From assembly GCA_934182465.1 (NCBI GenBank), contig CAKPRG010000004.1, positions 1 through 64,000 on the forward strand: a DNA stretch of 64,000 nt, written 5' to 3'. Origin of the DNA: an uncultured Clostridia bacterium. GTDB lineage: Bacteria > Bacillota > Clostridia > TANB77 > CAG-508. A program made the position numbers and the translations under genes. Of the stretch, positions 8,130 through 17,455 are shown piece by piece (the first letter of the stretch is position 1; each line of letters starts with the position of its first letter). The notes below the pieces were generated by a model that saw only the letters and a program-made list of their open reading frames with translations, made no database searches and was not told where the DNA came from.

Positions 8130-9887
8130 TTATTTTGTAATTAAAACTGCTCTATAACCTGCTGTAGTTCCAGATTCACAATAAAACATATTTGATTCTG
8201 TAGAACTTCTTTTTTTACCAAAAATAATGAATTGATTAGCATTCATTGATGTTACAGCTACTTGGTTAGGATTTGAAGAAATGCAATTGATTATTGCTTC
8301 TTCTGAATCATTTATTGCATCACCTTTAATTTTGGCAGGATTTGATTTTAAATAATTTGTTAATATTTTTGTGTTTGATGTCTCACTATTAACAATTTTA
8401 CCAGCTACAAACTCACCATTTGTTGTGCATAAATCATAAACACCTGTTGGATTTTTAGTTGATGACATTGCATTATTATTTTTATAAATATTAATTTCAG
8501 TCGCATCTCCACCTGTTTTTCCATTAGTATTAACAGCAACTGAATATTGTTTTTCTCCATAAGTCAAATACAAAACAGCTCCATGTTCTGACGATTTGCA
8601 TAAGTGTGCTGATGTATTAGAAAGTACAGGTGTTAAAGTGTTATTTGTTGTATTTACTGTTGTAGATAAAATATCTTGTGCAGGAAGTGAATTTCCATCT
8701 TTAGACATTTGATATTTACTAATCCAAAAGCCTGATATTTCGCTATCCCATTCACCATTTTTAAAAGCATTAGACTTAGTAAATGCAGGATGAATTATTT
8801 CTCCTGTTTCTAGAGCCTTATTGCTTGTTGTTGTAGAAGATAATTCTTTTAAATATTTTATTTTAATTTGTTTATTAGTTGTATCTAATGAATATGCATA
8901 TCTTGGAATCCATACCCACCAATTTCCTGAACTATCAACTGCATTTGCCCAATTTTTCACATCATTTGAATAATCAAACCATGTTCCAGAATCTAAAGAT
9001 GTATCTTTCCATTCCTTTGTATTCTTATCCCAACTCTTAGCTGTCATTCCATTTTCTAATACCGGTGGATTTACTAATGTAACTGTTATATCATTAGTTA
9101 CTCCAGTACCACTTGTTACACCTTTTACTCTAACAACATAAGTGCCTGATTCTGTAGCAGTAAAAGCATATTTTCCATCATATTTTTCTTCTACAGATTT
9201 CCAACTTGAATTTGAATCAGCCCCATTTTTCTTTTGATATTCGAAGTCACTAATTTTTATGTTTTGTCCATCTTTTGTTCCACTACCATCTATAATAATT
9301 TTGGCTGTTAATCCATAATTTTTTACAGTTGTATTTATTGTATATGTTGTAGAACTTCCAGCTACATCAGCATCACTTGAATTAGCTTGTATTCCAAAAT
9401 CTTTTAAAGAATGATATTCAACATTGTCTTGTTTTATTCCTTTTTTCTCTATTACATTTCTATTTCCAAAATTAACAGCTACTGACATGCCAGATTTTTC
9501 AAAACCTTTTAGACCTAATTGTTCTTTAATATTCTCTGTACTAAAATAATAATAATTTACTTTATTTTCAGATGCGTCTTCTATTAATTTTATTAAAGTT
9601 GTTTCTCCATCAGTAATCTTTGAAAATCCAAGACCTGCATGACCTTCTATTCCTGTAGTTAAATAATCATTTATTGTAGTTGTAGAAGATTTTCCTTCCC
9701 AATTTTGATACTCTTCTGCTATAAGATTAACTTTTTCTTGGATAACCTTTAGTTGTGCAATATAATTTTCTTTTTTCATATCTTTATATGATTCTATACC
9801 AGAATAAGTAGTTACAGATGCTAATATCACCATTAAAATTATTGTTACAACAAGTGAAACCATTGTAACACCTTTTTCATTTTTCAT
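8130..9887 (-). CDS. Type IV pilin-like surface protein with C-terminal FGE/C-type-lectin-like domain
   Basis: A 585-aa protein. The N-terminus (EKGVTMVSLVVTIILMVILA) is a class III prepilin-like leader and membrane helix but lacks the usual Glu5 after the cleavage Gly, as in many clostridial pilin-like proteins. A coiled region (about 30-75) follows, then a middle part that may be an Ig-like domain (about 175-275). The C-terminal half carries WWVWIPRYAYSL, IHPAFTKS, GFWISKYQMSKDG and a terminal GYRAVLITK, which resemble the formylglycine-generating-enzyme/C-type lectin fold. Probably surface-anchored and ligand-binding (inference). No pilus assembly gene or reverse transcriptase is nearby. 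Single gene with its own terminator. Confidence 0.75.
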   Translation of the reverse strand: MKNEKGVTMVSLVVTIILMVILASVTTYSGIESYKDMKKENYIAQLKVIQEKVNLIAEEYQNWEGKSSTTTINDYLTTGIEGHAGLGFSKITDGETTLIKLIEDASENKVNYYYFSTENIKEQLGLKGFEKSGMSVAVNFGNRNVIEKKGIKQDNVEYHSLKDFGIQANSSDADVAGSSTTYTINTTVKNYGLTAKIIIDGSGTKDGQNIKISDFEYQKKNGADSNSSWKSVEEKYDGKYAFTATESGTYVVRVKGVTSGTGVTNDITVTLVNPPVLENGMTAKSWDKNTKEWKDTSLDSGTWFDYSNDVKNWANAVDSSGNWWVWIPRYAYSLDTTNKQIKIKYLKELSSTTTSNKALETGEIIHPAFTKSNAFKNGEWDSEISGFWISKYQMSKDGNSLPAQDILSTTVNTTNNTLTPVLSNTSAHLCKSSEHGAVLYLTYGEKQYSVAVNTNGKTGGDATEINIYKNNNAMSSTKNPTGVYDLCTTNGEFVAGKIVNSETSNTKILTNYLKSNPAKIKGDAINDSEEAIINCISSNPNQVAVTSMNANQFIIFGKKRSSTESNMFYCESGTTAGYRAVLITK

Positions 9888-9967
9888 AGTGTGAGGTTTC
9901 TCCTTCCTCTTTTTTCGAATACAATTTTTATATTGTATTCATTCTTTTGTTTTAATATTTATTCTAA

Positions 9968-9995
9968 ATACCATATACGAAAATGTATATGGTAT
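9968..9995 (-). terminator. Likely terminator after the cyclophilin gene
   Basis: Perfect 11-bp stem ATACCATATAC/GTATATGGTAT with a 6-nt loop, 14 nt downstream of the minus-strand gene ending at 10010. The T run is weak. Confidence 0.55.
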
Positions 9996-10009
9996 TATTT
10001 TAAAATTTT

Positions 10010-10831
10010 TTAATTATTTCCGTTTGAATAATATTGACTCATTAATTTATATAAATATTGAGAATAATTGAATGCTTCATGTGTTTCTGGCATTCCATAA
10101 TCAACTCCATATGTTTCAACTGTTACATTTTTTATAACAGGCATTGCTTCAAATGCTGTAATTGATGTAGCATTATAATCTGAATTTGAAGAATTTGAGT
10201 CTTTTTCTGAAGTTTTTGTTGCTGTAGCATAAATTTTTTCAACAATATCCATTCCTTCTGTAACTTCTCCAAAAGCTGCATATAAACCATTTAAGTCTGT
10301 TGCATCTTGTGTTAAGATTGTGAATTGAGAATTTGCTGAATTATAACTTTGTGTTGTTAAATTTTTAACTTGTTTTGTATAATCAGCTCTAACCATAGAA
10401 ACTATACCTTTTTTATGACTTAAAGTATTTTGTTTGAAATCATTTGTAACAAATTCTCCATTAATTTCATATTCATGATCTGAATCTGAATCAGCTTCAA
10501 CACTTGAATCTATTGTGCTTAATTTTGGATTTTCTACATTTCCTTCTGAATTTCTACCCCAATATTCTGAAACTTCATCTTTTCCATATACTACTTTTCC
10601 TGTATAATATCCTGATTGTGCTAATTTAATAAAGTTTTTCACAGTATTTGGTGCATATTCTGGATATAACACCATTTTTACATTTCCATATCCTTCTATT
10701 TCAAAAGTCACTTCTGGATTTTTTACTTCTTGTGTTGAATAACGTACTATTCCATAAGCAACTCCACCAATTAATATAAATACTATTATAGCTACTATTA
10801 ACCATATAATACTTTGTGCTTTTCTACTCAT
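10010..10831 (-). CDS. Membrane-anchored cyclophilin-type peptidyl-prolyl isomerase
   Basis: A 273-aa protein with one N-terminal helix (about 8-27) that anchors or exports it, then a cyclophilin domain. Family features are VKMVLYPEYAPNTVKNFIKLA, GIVSMVRADY, NSANSQFTIL (the S-Q-F strand) and LNGLYAAFGEVTEGMDIVEKI. A likely role is folding of exported proteins. Two insertions (about 85-140 and 210-225, rich in Ser, Asp and Asn) lengthen it relative to single-domain cyclophilins. AAAGGTGG precedes ATG. Confidence 0.9.
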   Translation of the reverse strand: MSRKAQSIIWLIVAIIVFILIGGVAYGIVRYSTQEVKNPEVTFEIEGYGNVKMVLYPEYAPNTVKNFIKLAQSGYYTGKVVYGKDEVSEYWGRNSEGNVENPKLSTIDSSVEADSDSDHEYEINGEFVTNDFKQNTLSHKKGIVSMVRADYTKQVKNLTTQSYNSANSQFTILTQDATDLNGLYAAFGEVTEGMDIVEKIYATATKTSEKDSNSSNSDYNATSITAFEAMPVIKNVTVETYGVDYGMPETHEAFNYSQYLYKLMSQYYSNGNN

Positions 10832-10907
10832 TTTTATATTTCCACCTTTCTATTATTACATTGTTATTTATTAGATATTAATTTAATTTTTTACTATCTA
10901 ATATCAA

Positions 10908-12269
10908 TTATTTTAGCCCTAAAAATTTCATTGCATCAATAATATTCTTTGCGCCTATTATATCTAAATTAAACTTTTCTTTCAATAGTTTTTTATTACT
11001 TTCTGGAATTATACAAGTTTTATAGCCTAATTTTTCTGCTTCTTTAATTCTTTTTTCTATCATATTAACAGATCTAACTTCTCCTGTTAATCCAACTTCT
11101 CCTATTGCCACAACATCTTCTTTTATACTAATATTTTTGAAAGTTGATGCTGTTGCTAACATTATTCCTAAGTCCAAAGCTGGTTCATTTACTTTTATTC
11201 CTCCAACAATGTTTAAGTAAACATCTTGTGATCCTAAATTCAATCCAGCTCTTTTTTCAAGTACTGCCATTAATAATGTTAGTCTATTATAATCTATTCC
11301 TATAGCATTTCTTCTTGGCATTCCAAATACACTTGGAACTGATAGTGCCTGTAATTCTAGTAACAATGGTCTTGTACCTTCCAAACTAACAACAATAACA
11401 GAACCTGGTGGATTGCCTTCTCTTTCTGAAATTAAAATTGAAGAAGGATTTTTTATTTCTACTAAACCTTCATTTTGCATTTCAAACATACCAATTTCAT
11501 TAGTAGAACCAAATCTATTTTTTACTCCTCTTAAAATTCTATATGAAAAATATCTTTCTCCTTCTAAATAAAGAACTGTATCTACCATGTGTTCTAAAAC
11601 TCTTGGTCCTGCAATATTTCCATCTTTTGTCACATGACCTATTATTATAGTTGTTATATGTGCTTGTTTACACATTTTCATAACTCTTGCAGTAATTTCT
11701 CTAACTTGACTTACACTACCAGGAGCAGATGTAATTTCTTCTGAATACATAGTTTGTACAGAATCTATAATTACAAATTTAGGAGAATATTTTTCTAAAG
11801 CATATTCAACATTGTCGATATCTGTCTCAGCTAAAAACAATAAATTATCATTTTTTATTCCTAATCTATCTGCTCTTAATTTTATTTGTTCAGCAGATTC
11901 TTCGCCAGATACATATAAAATCTTTCCATCAACTTTTACTTCATTGCATATTTGTAAAATTAATGTTGACTTTCCAATACCTGGTTCACCACCTAATAAA
12001 GTTAATGAACCTTCTACAAAGCCTCCACCTAGTACTCTATCTAATTCCTCTGTTCCTGTTTTTATTCTTATTGTAGTTTTTTTCTCTACTTTATTTAATG
12101 CAACTGGTTCACTTCGTTCTTTTTTCTTATCTTTTCCAGAAGAAGAAACAACAGCTTTTTCCTCAAAAAAAGTATTCCAATTATTACAAGCTGGACATTT
12201 TCCTAACCATTTACTAGATTCATAACCACATTCATTACAAACAAAAACTGTGCTATTTTTCTTTGCCAT
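10908..12269 (-). CDS. radA: DNA repair protein RadA
   Basis: A 453-aa RadA/Sms that promotes branch migration of recombination intermediates. In order: a zinc finger CNECG...CPAC (about 11-30), Walker A GGEPGIGKST, the RadA-specific KNRFG motif within VKNRFGSTNEIG, and a C-terminal Lon-protease-like domain without protease function. ATG 12269 with AAAGGT upstream is chosen; the frame extends 12 codons further upstream but overlaps the preceding gene's stop and has no ribosome site. Third gene of the run beta-CASP nuclease - GH15 - radA. Confidence 0.97.
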   Translation of the reverse strand: MAKKNSTVFVCNECGYESSKWLGKCPACNNWNTFFEEKAVVSSSGKDKKKERSEPVALNKVEKKTTIRIKTGTEELDRVLGGGFVEGSLTLLGGEPGIGKSTLILQICNEVKVDGKILYVSGEESAEQIKLRADRLGIKNDNLLFLAETDIDNVEYALEKYSPKFVIIDSVQTMYSEEITSAPGSVSQVREITARVMKMCKQAHITTIIIGHVTKDGNIAGPRVLEHMVDTVLYLEGERYFSYRILRGVKNRFGSTNEIGMFEMQNEGLVEIKNPSSILISEREGNPPGSVIVVSLEGTRPLLLELQALSVPSVFGMPRRNAIGIDYNRLTLLMAVLEKRAGLNLGSQDVYLNIVGGIKVNEPALDLGIMLATASTFKNISIKEDVVAIGEVGLTGEVRSVNMIEKRIKEAEKLGYKTCIIPESNKKLLKEKFNLDIIGAKNIIDAMKFLGLK

Positions 12270-12285
12270 TAAATTACCTTTCTTT

Positions 12286-14187
12286 TTATAACCAACCTTC
12301 TTCAATCAATTTTTTTAAAGTAACAATATACATAGCATGACTCCAAGTAAGACCTATAACCCAAGATGGTTTCATTGCATCATTGTTTACTTGTTCACCA
12401 AATAAACTTAAACTTGAGGCTGATTTAGTTACAAAATTAAAACATTCTAGTGCTTTTTCTTTATTTTTTGCTATTACATAATAACACGCCATCCACAAAG
12501 TTGCAATAGGCCATGGATTATATCCACCCATATATGAATCTCCCTCATATCTTACATATCCACCAGTATAAGTTCTTATATTCATATTTATTCTTTCTAT
12601 TGTATTTAGCACATTTTTTTCATCATAATTAAACATTCCAAATGGATAAATAATACCAAGTAAACTTATATCAATTTTTTGATCATCTTCATTTCTAACA
12701 AAACTTTTTTTATCATCTTTATAAAAATGATTAATTGCAAATTCTTTTATTTTTTGCTGTCTTTCTTCATATAATTTAACTTTTTCTGATATTGCAATAT
12801 TTTTTTGTTTATTATTTTCTAATACATCTTTTGCATTTTCGTATATTTTAATCATTGAATGATATGCTGCATATATAGCTGATATTGAATATAAGCTATA
12901 TCCTTCATATTCTTCCCACAAATCATAGCTCTTTTTAAGCGAATTTCCATGTTCAAACATATTACTTACATATTTTTCTAAAAAACTCATTGCATTTTCA
13001 CACATTTTTAAAGTATCTTTTAGAAATTTCTTATCTTTTGTAACTTTAAAATGATGATATATACCATATATAACACTTGCTGTTTCATCTATTTGATATC
13101 CCCAACAAGGTGCTAAACTTCCATCTGTGTAAAATCTTTGTTCCCACATTCCATTTTTACTTTGTGTTTTTTTACAAAATATTTTATAAAATTTTTCTGT
13201 TTCATTTTCCATTCCTAATATATCAAAAGCTTTTGTATTAAAAACTGCATCTCTAGTCCAGCAATATGAATATCTACCACATTTTGTTTTTTGTTCATCT
13301 ACTTCTATACCAGCAGAAACACCTCCTGTTTCTGTATTTGTAAGTAATGAGAATAACAAAATACTTCTATTGTAATTTGATTTTATACTTTCATCAATAT
13401 TCTTTTTATTAATACCTAATTTATCATGTTCTTTCACATATTTTTGCCAATATTTTTTTGTATTTTCTAATTCTAATTTCAAATCTAATTTTTTCAATTT
13501 TTCGATTTCTGTATCTAATTCATTTAATAAACTTTTTTCTTTATTAGAATTTATATAAATATACAAATAAAAAGTTTTTTCTTCTTTTGGTTTTAAATTT
13601 CCTATGTTATAACTAATTCCAGATACAGATGACATTCCTATGTAATCTTTTCCTCTAATTACACCATCTTGAAAATTACTATCTATATCATTTATTTGAC
13701 TAGACAACAATTCATCTTTTGAAAATGTACAAATTGAATATCCATGATTATATTGTATTAAACAATTATTTTTTAAATATCCACATGTATCATTATTAAA
13801 ATCAGTTATGACTTTTGAATATTCTAAAAAATTAACATTCAAATCAATTTTGCCTAAATTTTTAAATGTATATTTTTTTATTAATACATTTTCTGAAATA
13901 GGAGCAAAATCAACTTGCTCCACTTCCAAATTAAAATAACTATTTAAAATTGTTGTTTTCAATATATTAGTATTTTCAATATATTCTTGTTTATAAGTAT
14001 TGTTAATATCATTGTGTAAATACAAAATTGCAGAATCATTAACCTTTAAACCTATATAAAATTCTTCAAAAAATTGTTTATAATCTATTGTTGGATAAAA
14101 TAATCTCAAAAGCTCTCCTGTCTTAGAAAAGCTTGCTGTTATTTTTCCATTTCCCACAACTGCATCATTAAAATATTTAGTCCTCAA
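12286..14187 (-). CDS. GH15 glucoamylase/glucodextranase-like glycoside hydrolase
   Basis: A 633-aa protein with no signal peptide, so probably cytoplasmic. The N-terminal half is a beta-sandwich; the C-terminal half is an (alpha/alpha)6 barrel of family GH15. Catalytic-type segments are KCGRYSYCWTRDAVF (substrate site), YDLWEEYEGYSLYS (first Glu) and LFGEQVNNDAM (second Glu). It probably releases glucose from alpha-glucans or trehalose-like sugars; the exact substrate is unclear. The start is TTG 14187, 6 nt after AGGAGG; the longer frame would begin at another TTG upstream of that site. Lies 18 nt after the nuclease gene and 16 nt before radA. Confidence 0.85.
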   Translation of the reverse strand: MRTKYFNDAVVGNGKITASFSKTGELLRLFYPTIDYKQFFEEFYIGLKVNDSAILYLHNDINNTYKQEYIENTNILKTTILNSYFNLEVEQVDFAPISENVLIKKYTFKNLGKIDLNVNFLEYSKVITDFNNDTCGYLKNNCLIQYNHGYSICTFSKDELLSSQINDIDSNFQDGVIRGKDYIGMSSVSGISYNIGNLKPKEEKTFYLYIYINSNKEKSLLNELDTEIEKLKKLDLKLELENTKKYWQKYVKEHDKLGINKKNIDESIKSNYNRSILLFSLLTNTETGGVSAGIEVDEQKTKCGRYSYCWTRDAVFNTKAFDILGMENETEKFYKIFCKKTQSKNGMWEQRFYTDGSLAPCWGYQIDETASVIYGIYHHFKVTKDKKFLKDTLKMCENAMSFLEKYVSNMFEHGNSLKKSYDLWEEYEGYSLYSISAIYAAYHSMIKIYENAKDVLENNKQKNIAISEKVKLYEERQQKIKEFAINHFYKDDKKSFVRNEDDQKIDISLLGIIYPFGMFNYDEKNVLNTIERINMNIRTYTGGYVRYEGDSYMGGYNPWPIATLWMACYYVIAKNKEKALECFNFVTKSASSLSLFGEQVNNDAMKPSWVIGLTWSHAMYIVTLKKLIEEGWL

Positions 14188-14205
14188 AAGATTTCCTCCT
14201 ATCAA

Positions 14206-15855
14206 TTATTTCATCATATTTTTAATTTGATTTTGAATATCTTTGATTTTATCACTTAATTTCTTAATATCATCATCTTGTGCTTCAAAACTTTCTTCTT
14301 TTACAGTATTAGCCAATTCTGAAATTTGATCTTTCATTTGTTCAATTCTATCTAATACATTTATTCTCATTAATTCTTTATCAAATGCTACAACATCTTT
14401 TGATCTTTCTAATTCAACAGGCATTTCATTTCCTAATTCAAAGCTTTGACCAAATTCTGGTATTGTAACTTTTGTACCTGGATTTTCTTCTATTTTTTGT
14501 TTTAAAACTTCTTGACCTTCTGGTTCTCCATGTACTAAAAATATGTGTTTTGGTTGATTTGTAAATGAATATACAAAATTTAGTAACCATTCTTGATCAG
14601 CATGTCCTGAATATCCTTCTATATATTCGATTCTTGCATTTACAGCAATTTCTTCGCCAAATATTTTTACTTTTTTAGCTCCATCTACAATTGTTCTTCC
14701 TAATGTTCCTGGTGCTTGATATCCAACAAATAATATTGTACTATTTGGATTCCATAAATTATGTTTTAAATGATGCTTAATTCTACCTACATCACACATT
14801 CCACTAGCAGATAATATTATACATGGTTCTGTTGATTCGTTTAAAGCTTTTGACTCTTCAGCTGTTCTTGTAAATTTAAGTCCTGGAAATTCTAAAGGAT
14901 TATCTCCTGATTTAATTTTTTCTTGAATTTCATCTTCAAATAATTCTGTATTTTTTTGAAAAATTTCTGTTGCAGAAATTGCAAGTGGACTATCTACATA
15001 AACTGGTACATTCATTATTGTTCTATATTTTTTAGCAAATTCTGGATCTTGTCCTTTTTCTTCTTTTAATTTATCAATTTCGTATAATATTTCTTGTGTT
15101 CTACCTACTGCAAAAGATGGAATTACAACAGTTCCTCCATGGTCTAATGTTTCTGATACAACATTTAAAAATACTTCTGCTTTACTATCATTTCTAATGT
15201 GTAATCTATTACCATAAGTTGATTCCATTACTAAATAATCAGCATTACTTATCATTGTTGGAGAATCTAAAAGAGGTAAATCATTATTTCCTATATCTCC
15301 TGTAAATACTACTTTTGTTGTTTTTCCATTTTCTGTTGCCCAAATTTCAATTATTGCAGAACCTAACATATGACCTGCATCATTAAATCTTACGCTAATA
15401 TTATCTGTTATATCTACAATCTCATCATAGTCAACTGGTCTAAATAATTCCATACATTTCTCAGCTTCTTCTGCTGTATATAATGGTGGTAAATCTTCTT
15501 TTCCTTCTCTTTTTCTTTTTCTATTTTTCCATTCAATTTCTGTTTCTTGAATATGACCACTGTCTGGTAACATTATTTCACATAAATCACAAGTTGCTTT
15601 TGTTGCATATACTGGTGATCTATATCCTTCATTATATAATTTTGGTATTCTTCCTGAATGATCTATATGAGCATGTGTTAATAACATAAAATCTATTTCA
15701 TGTACATCATATAAAAATGGATCTGAATTTTCTAGTTCTAAACTAGCTTTTCCTTGATACATTCCACAATCCACTAAAAATTTCTTTCCAGCAGCCTCTA
15801 CTAAAAAATTTGATCCTGTAACTGTTTTTGCAGCACCTAAAAAAGTAACTTTCAT
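14206..15855 (-). CDS. Metallo-beta-lactamase/beta-CASP/RMMBL-family RNase
   Basis: A 549-aa CPSF-like nuclease. The metal site THAHIDHSG is at about residues 59-67, the family strand FTGDIGNNDLPLLD follows, then the beta-CASP domain (GTVVIPSFAVGRTQEILYEI, SASGMCDVGRIKHHL) and the RMMBL motif YSGHADQEWLL. A roughly 60-residue C-terminal coiled coil is an addition to the usual fold of about 460 residues. Likely acts on RNA; the target is unknown. Located before the GH15 gene. Confidence 0.9.
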   Translation of the reverse strand: MKVTFLGAAKTVTGSNFLVEAAGKKFLVDCGMYQGKASLELENSDPFLYDVHEIDFMLLTHAHIDHSGRIPKLYNEGYRSPVYATKATCDLCEIMLPDSGHIQETEIEWKNRKRKREGKEDLPPLYTAEEAEKCMELFRPVDYDEIVDITDNISVRFNDAGHMLGSAIIEIWATENGKTTKVVFTGDIGNNDLPLLDSPTMISNADYLVMESTYGNRLHIRNDSKAEVFLNVVSETLDHGGTVVIPSFAVGRTQEILYEIDKLKEEKGQDPEFAKKYRTIMNVPVYVDSPLAISATEIFQKNTELFEDEIQEKIKSGDNPLEFPGLKFTRTAEESKALNESTEPCIILSASGMCDVGRIKHHLKHNLWNPNSTILFVGYQAPGTLGRTIVDGAKKVKIFGEEIAVNARIEYIEGYSGHADQEWLLNFVYSFTNQPKHIFLVHGEPEGQEVLKQKIEENPGTKVTIPEFGQSFELGNEMPVELERSKDVVAFDKELMRINVLDRIEQMKDQISELANTVKEESFEAQDDDIKKLSDKIKDIQNQIKNMMK

Positions 15856-15889
15856 TTGTACCTCCTAAATATTGAATTTCTTTTGCCTT

Positions 15890-17416
15890 TTATATAAATA
15901 ATTTAATCATTTTTCTTTGTTTTACTTCTAAATCTTTTTTTCCATTTGGTAAATCTATTATTTCTTCTTTTTCATATACATCTTTGTCAAATACTTTAAC
16001 TATTAATTTACCTTCTTTATTTATATTAAATGAAAGATTTATTTCCTTTAATTCAATTATATTTGTATTTAAAGCAATTTTTATAATATCAAAATTTAAA
16101 GCTATATCCATACTAACAATTTTTAGTATTCCTATTTTACAAGCTTTTGTAACTGCTTTTTTTAATATTATATCAATTGCATTATTTAATTTTGGTATAT
16201 CTTCTATTTTTTTGTCTTTACTTATATTGATTTTTTTATAATATCTTAATTCATAAATTATATCTATTATTTCTGAATTAGTCGTAAATTGATTTAATTT
16301 TTTTTCAAATAATTTTAAAAATTCCATTTGTGATTTTGTAATTAATGTTTCTAATCTTTCATTATTTGTATACACTTCAAAAATTTCTTCCAATGTTTCT
16401 TTTCTTTTCAAAAACAATATTGGATTTTGCAAATCACTTAGTTCTTTAATCTTTTCAACATTCTCACTTCTCTGTCTAATAATCATGTTTCTAAATGCTT
16501 TTATATTATTTATTTTTTTATCATCACTTAAATTTTTATTAAATTCTTCAAATTGATTAATTAATATATCATCATCATTTAAAGCATAATCTATACTTTG
16601 AACATTGTTTGTACATTCTATTTTTTTATTTCTAACATTTAATAAATACTGTTCTCTATTATTTATTTCTGCAAGTTCTTCCCTTTTTGCATACAATATA
16701 TTTTCTAATTTATTTTTTTCTTCTTGTGATGTGTTTTTGTAAAGTAATTTTTGAACTTCTAATAAATATTTATTTCCTCTATCTAATTCTTCTATTTTGT
16801 ATTGTAATTCATCTAAATAACTAATTTTTGCAGTTGTAGTATTTCTCCAATCATACAAAAATTTTTCTCCAAAAATACATAATATATTTTGATAAATTAA
16901 ATTTGATATAAATGGTGTGTGCTCTTTTGGAGAATTATCCCAAGACCAACCATTAAAATCTAACAATATTGATAAATTATTGTAATTAAATCCTTCAACT
17001 AACATATTTTGAATTAAATTTCTAAATATGAATTTTTTATCTATAAAAAAATATTTTGGAATTATATCAGAAATAGCATATAAAAAAGCTATTTCTGTTG
17101 GATATGCTAAAAAGCTTCTTTCTCTATCATTTGTTAGTGCATATACATTGTGTTTTTTCAAAATTTCAGCTTCTTTTGACTCTGGTTCTACAACTTGTAT
17201 ATGTTCACAATATTTTTTTATTGTATCTATTAATTCTTCTAGAAAGTCATCTTTATTTCTTACAGTTCTTTTTATTTCAACATAATCTGGATAAGCTATT
17301 TCTAGTTTATATATCATGCTTAATAAAATATTTTTAATATTAGATGAAAAAATTTTTTTATCTAATACAGCTTCTAATATTTCATTATAATCTTTTAGTT
17401 TAGAAAATAATTTCAC
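15890..17416 (-). CDS. Conserved-looking protein of unknown function, helical
   Basis: A 508-aa Lys/Ile/Asn-rich protein beginning MKLFSKLKDY. I recognise no domain. Residues about 1-200 are mixed helices with a Trp-rich patch (FNGWSWDNSPKEHTPF); about 205-350 looks like coiled coil (Glu, Lys, Asn); the end has beta-strand character with a basic tail. No signal peptide or membrane segment, so it should be cytoplasmic. It lies 39 nt after ftsK and 34 nt before the beta-CASP nuclease, so it is probably part of that transcript. Confidence 0.7.
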   Translation of the reverse strand: MKLFSKLKDYNEILEAVLDKKIFSSNIKNILLSMIYKLEIAYPDYVEIKRTVRNKDDFLEELIDTIKKYCEHIQVVEPESKEAEILKKHNVYALTNDRERSFLAYPTEIAFLYAISDIIPKYFFIDKKFIFRNLIQNMLVEGFNYNNLSILLDFNGWSWDNSPKEHTPFISNLIYQNILCIFGEKFLYDWRNTTTAKISYLDELQYKIEELDRGNKYLLEVQKLLYKNTSQEEKNKLENILYAKREELAEINNREQYLLNVRNKKIECTNNVQSIDYALNDDDILINQFEEFNKNLSDDKKINNIKAFRNMIIRQRSENVEKIKELSDLQNPILFLKRKETLEEIFEVYTNNERLETLITKSQMEFLKLFEKKLNQFTTNSEIIDIIYELRYYKKINISKDKKIEDIPKLNNAIDIILKKAVTKACKIGILKIVSMDIALNFDIIKIALNTNIIELKEINLSFNINKEGKLIVKVFDKDVYEKEEIIDLPNGKKDLEVKQRKMIKLFI

Positions 17417-17455
17417 TTTTCCAGATTCCTTTCTTTTATTTTTTATATGTACTTC

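Noticed and set aside
8130..9887. Diversity-generating retroelement target
   Set aside because: The C-terminal fold would fit, but no reverse transcriptase or template repeat is visible.
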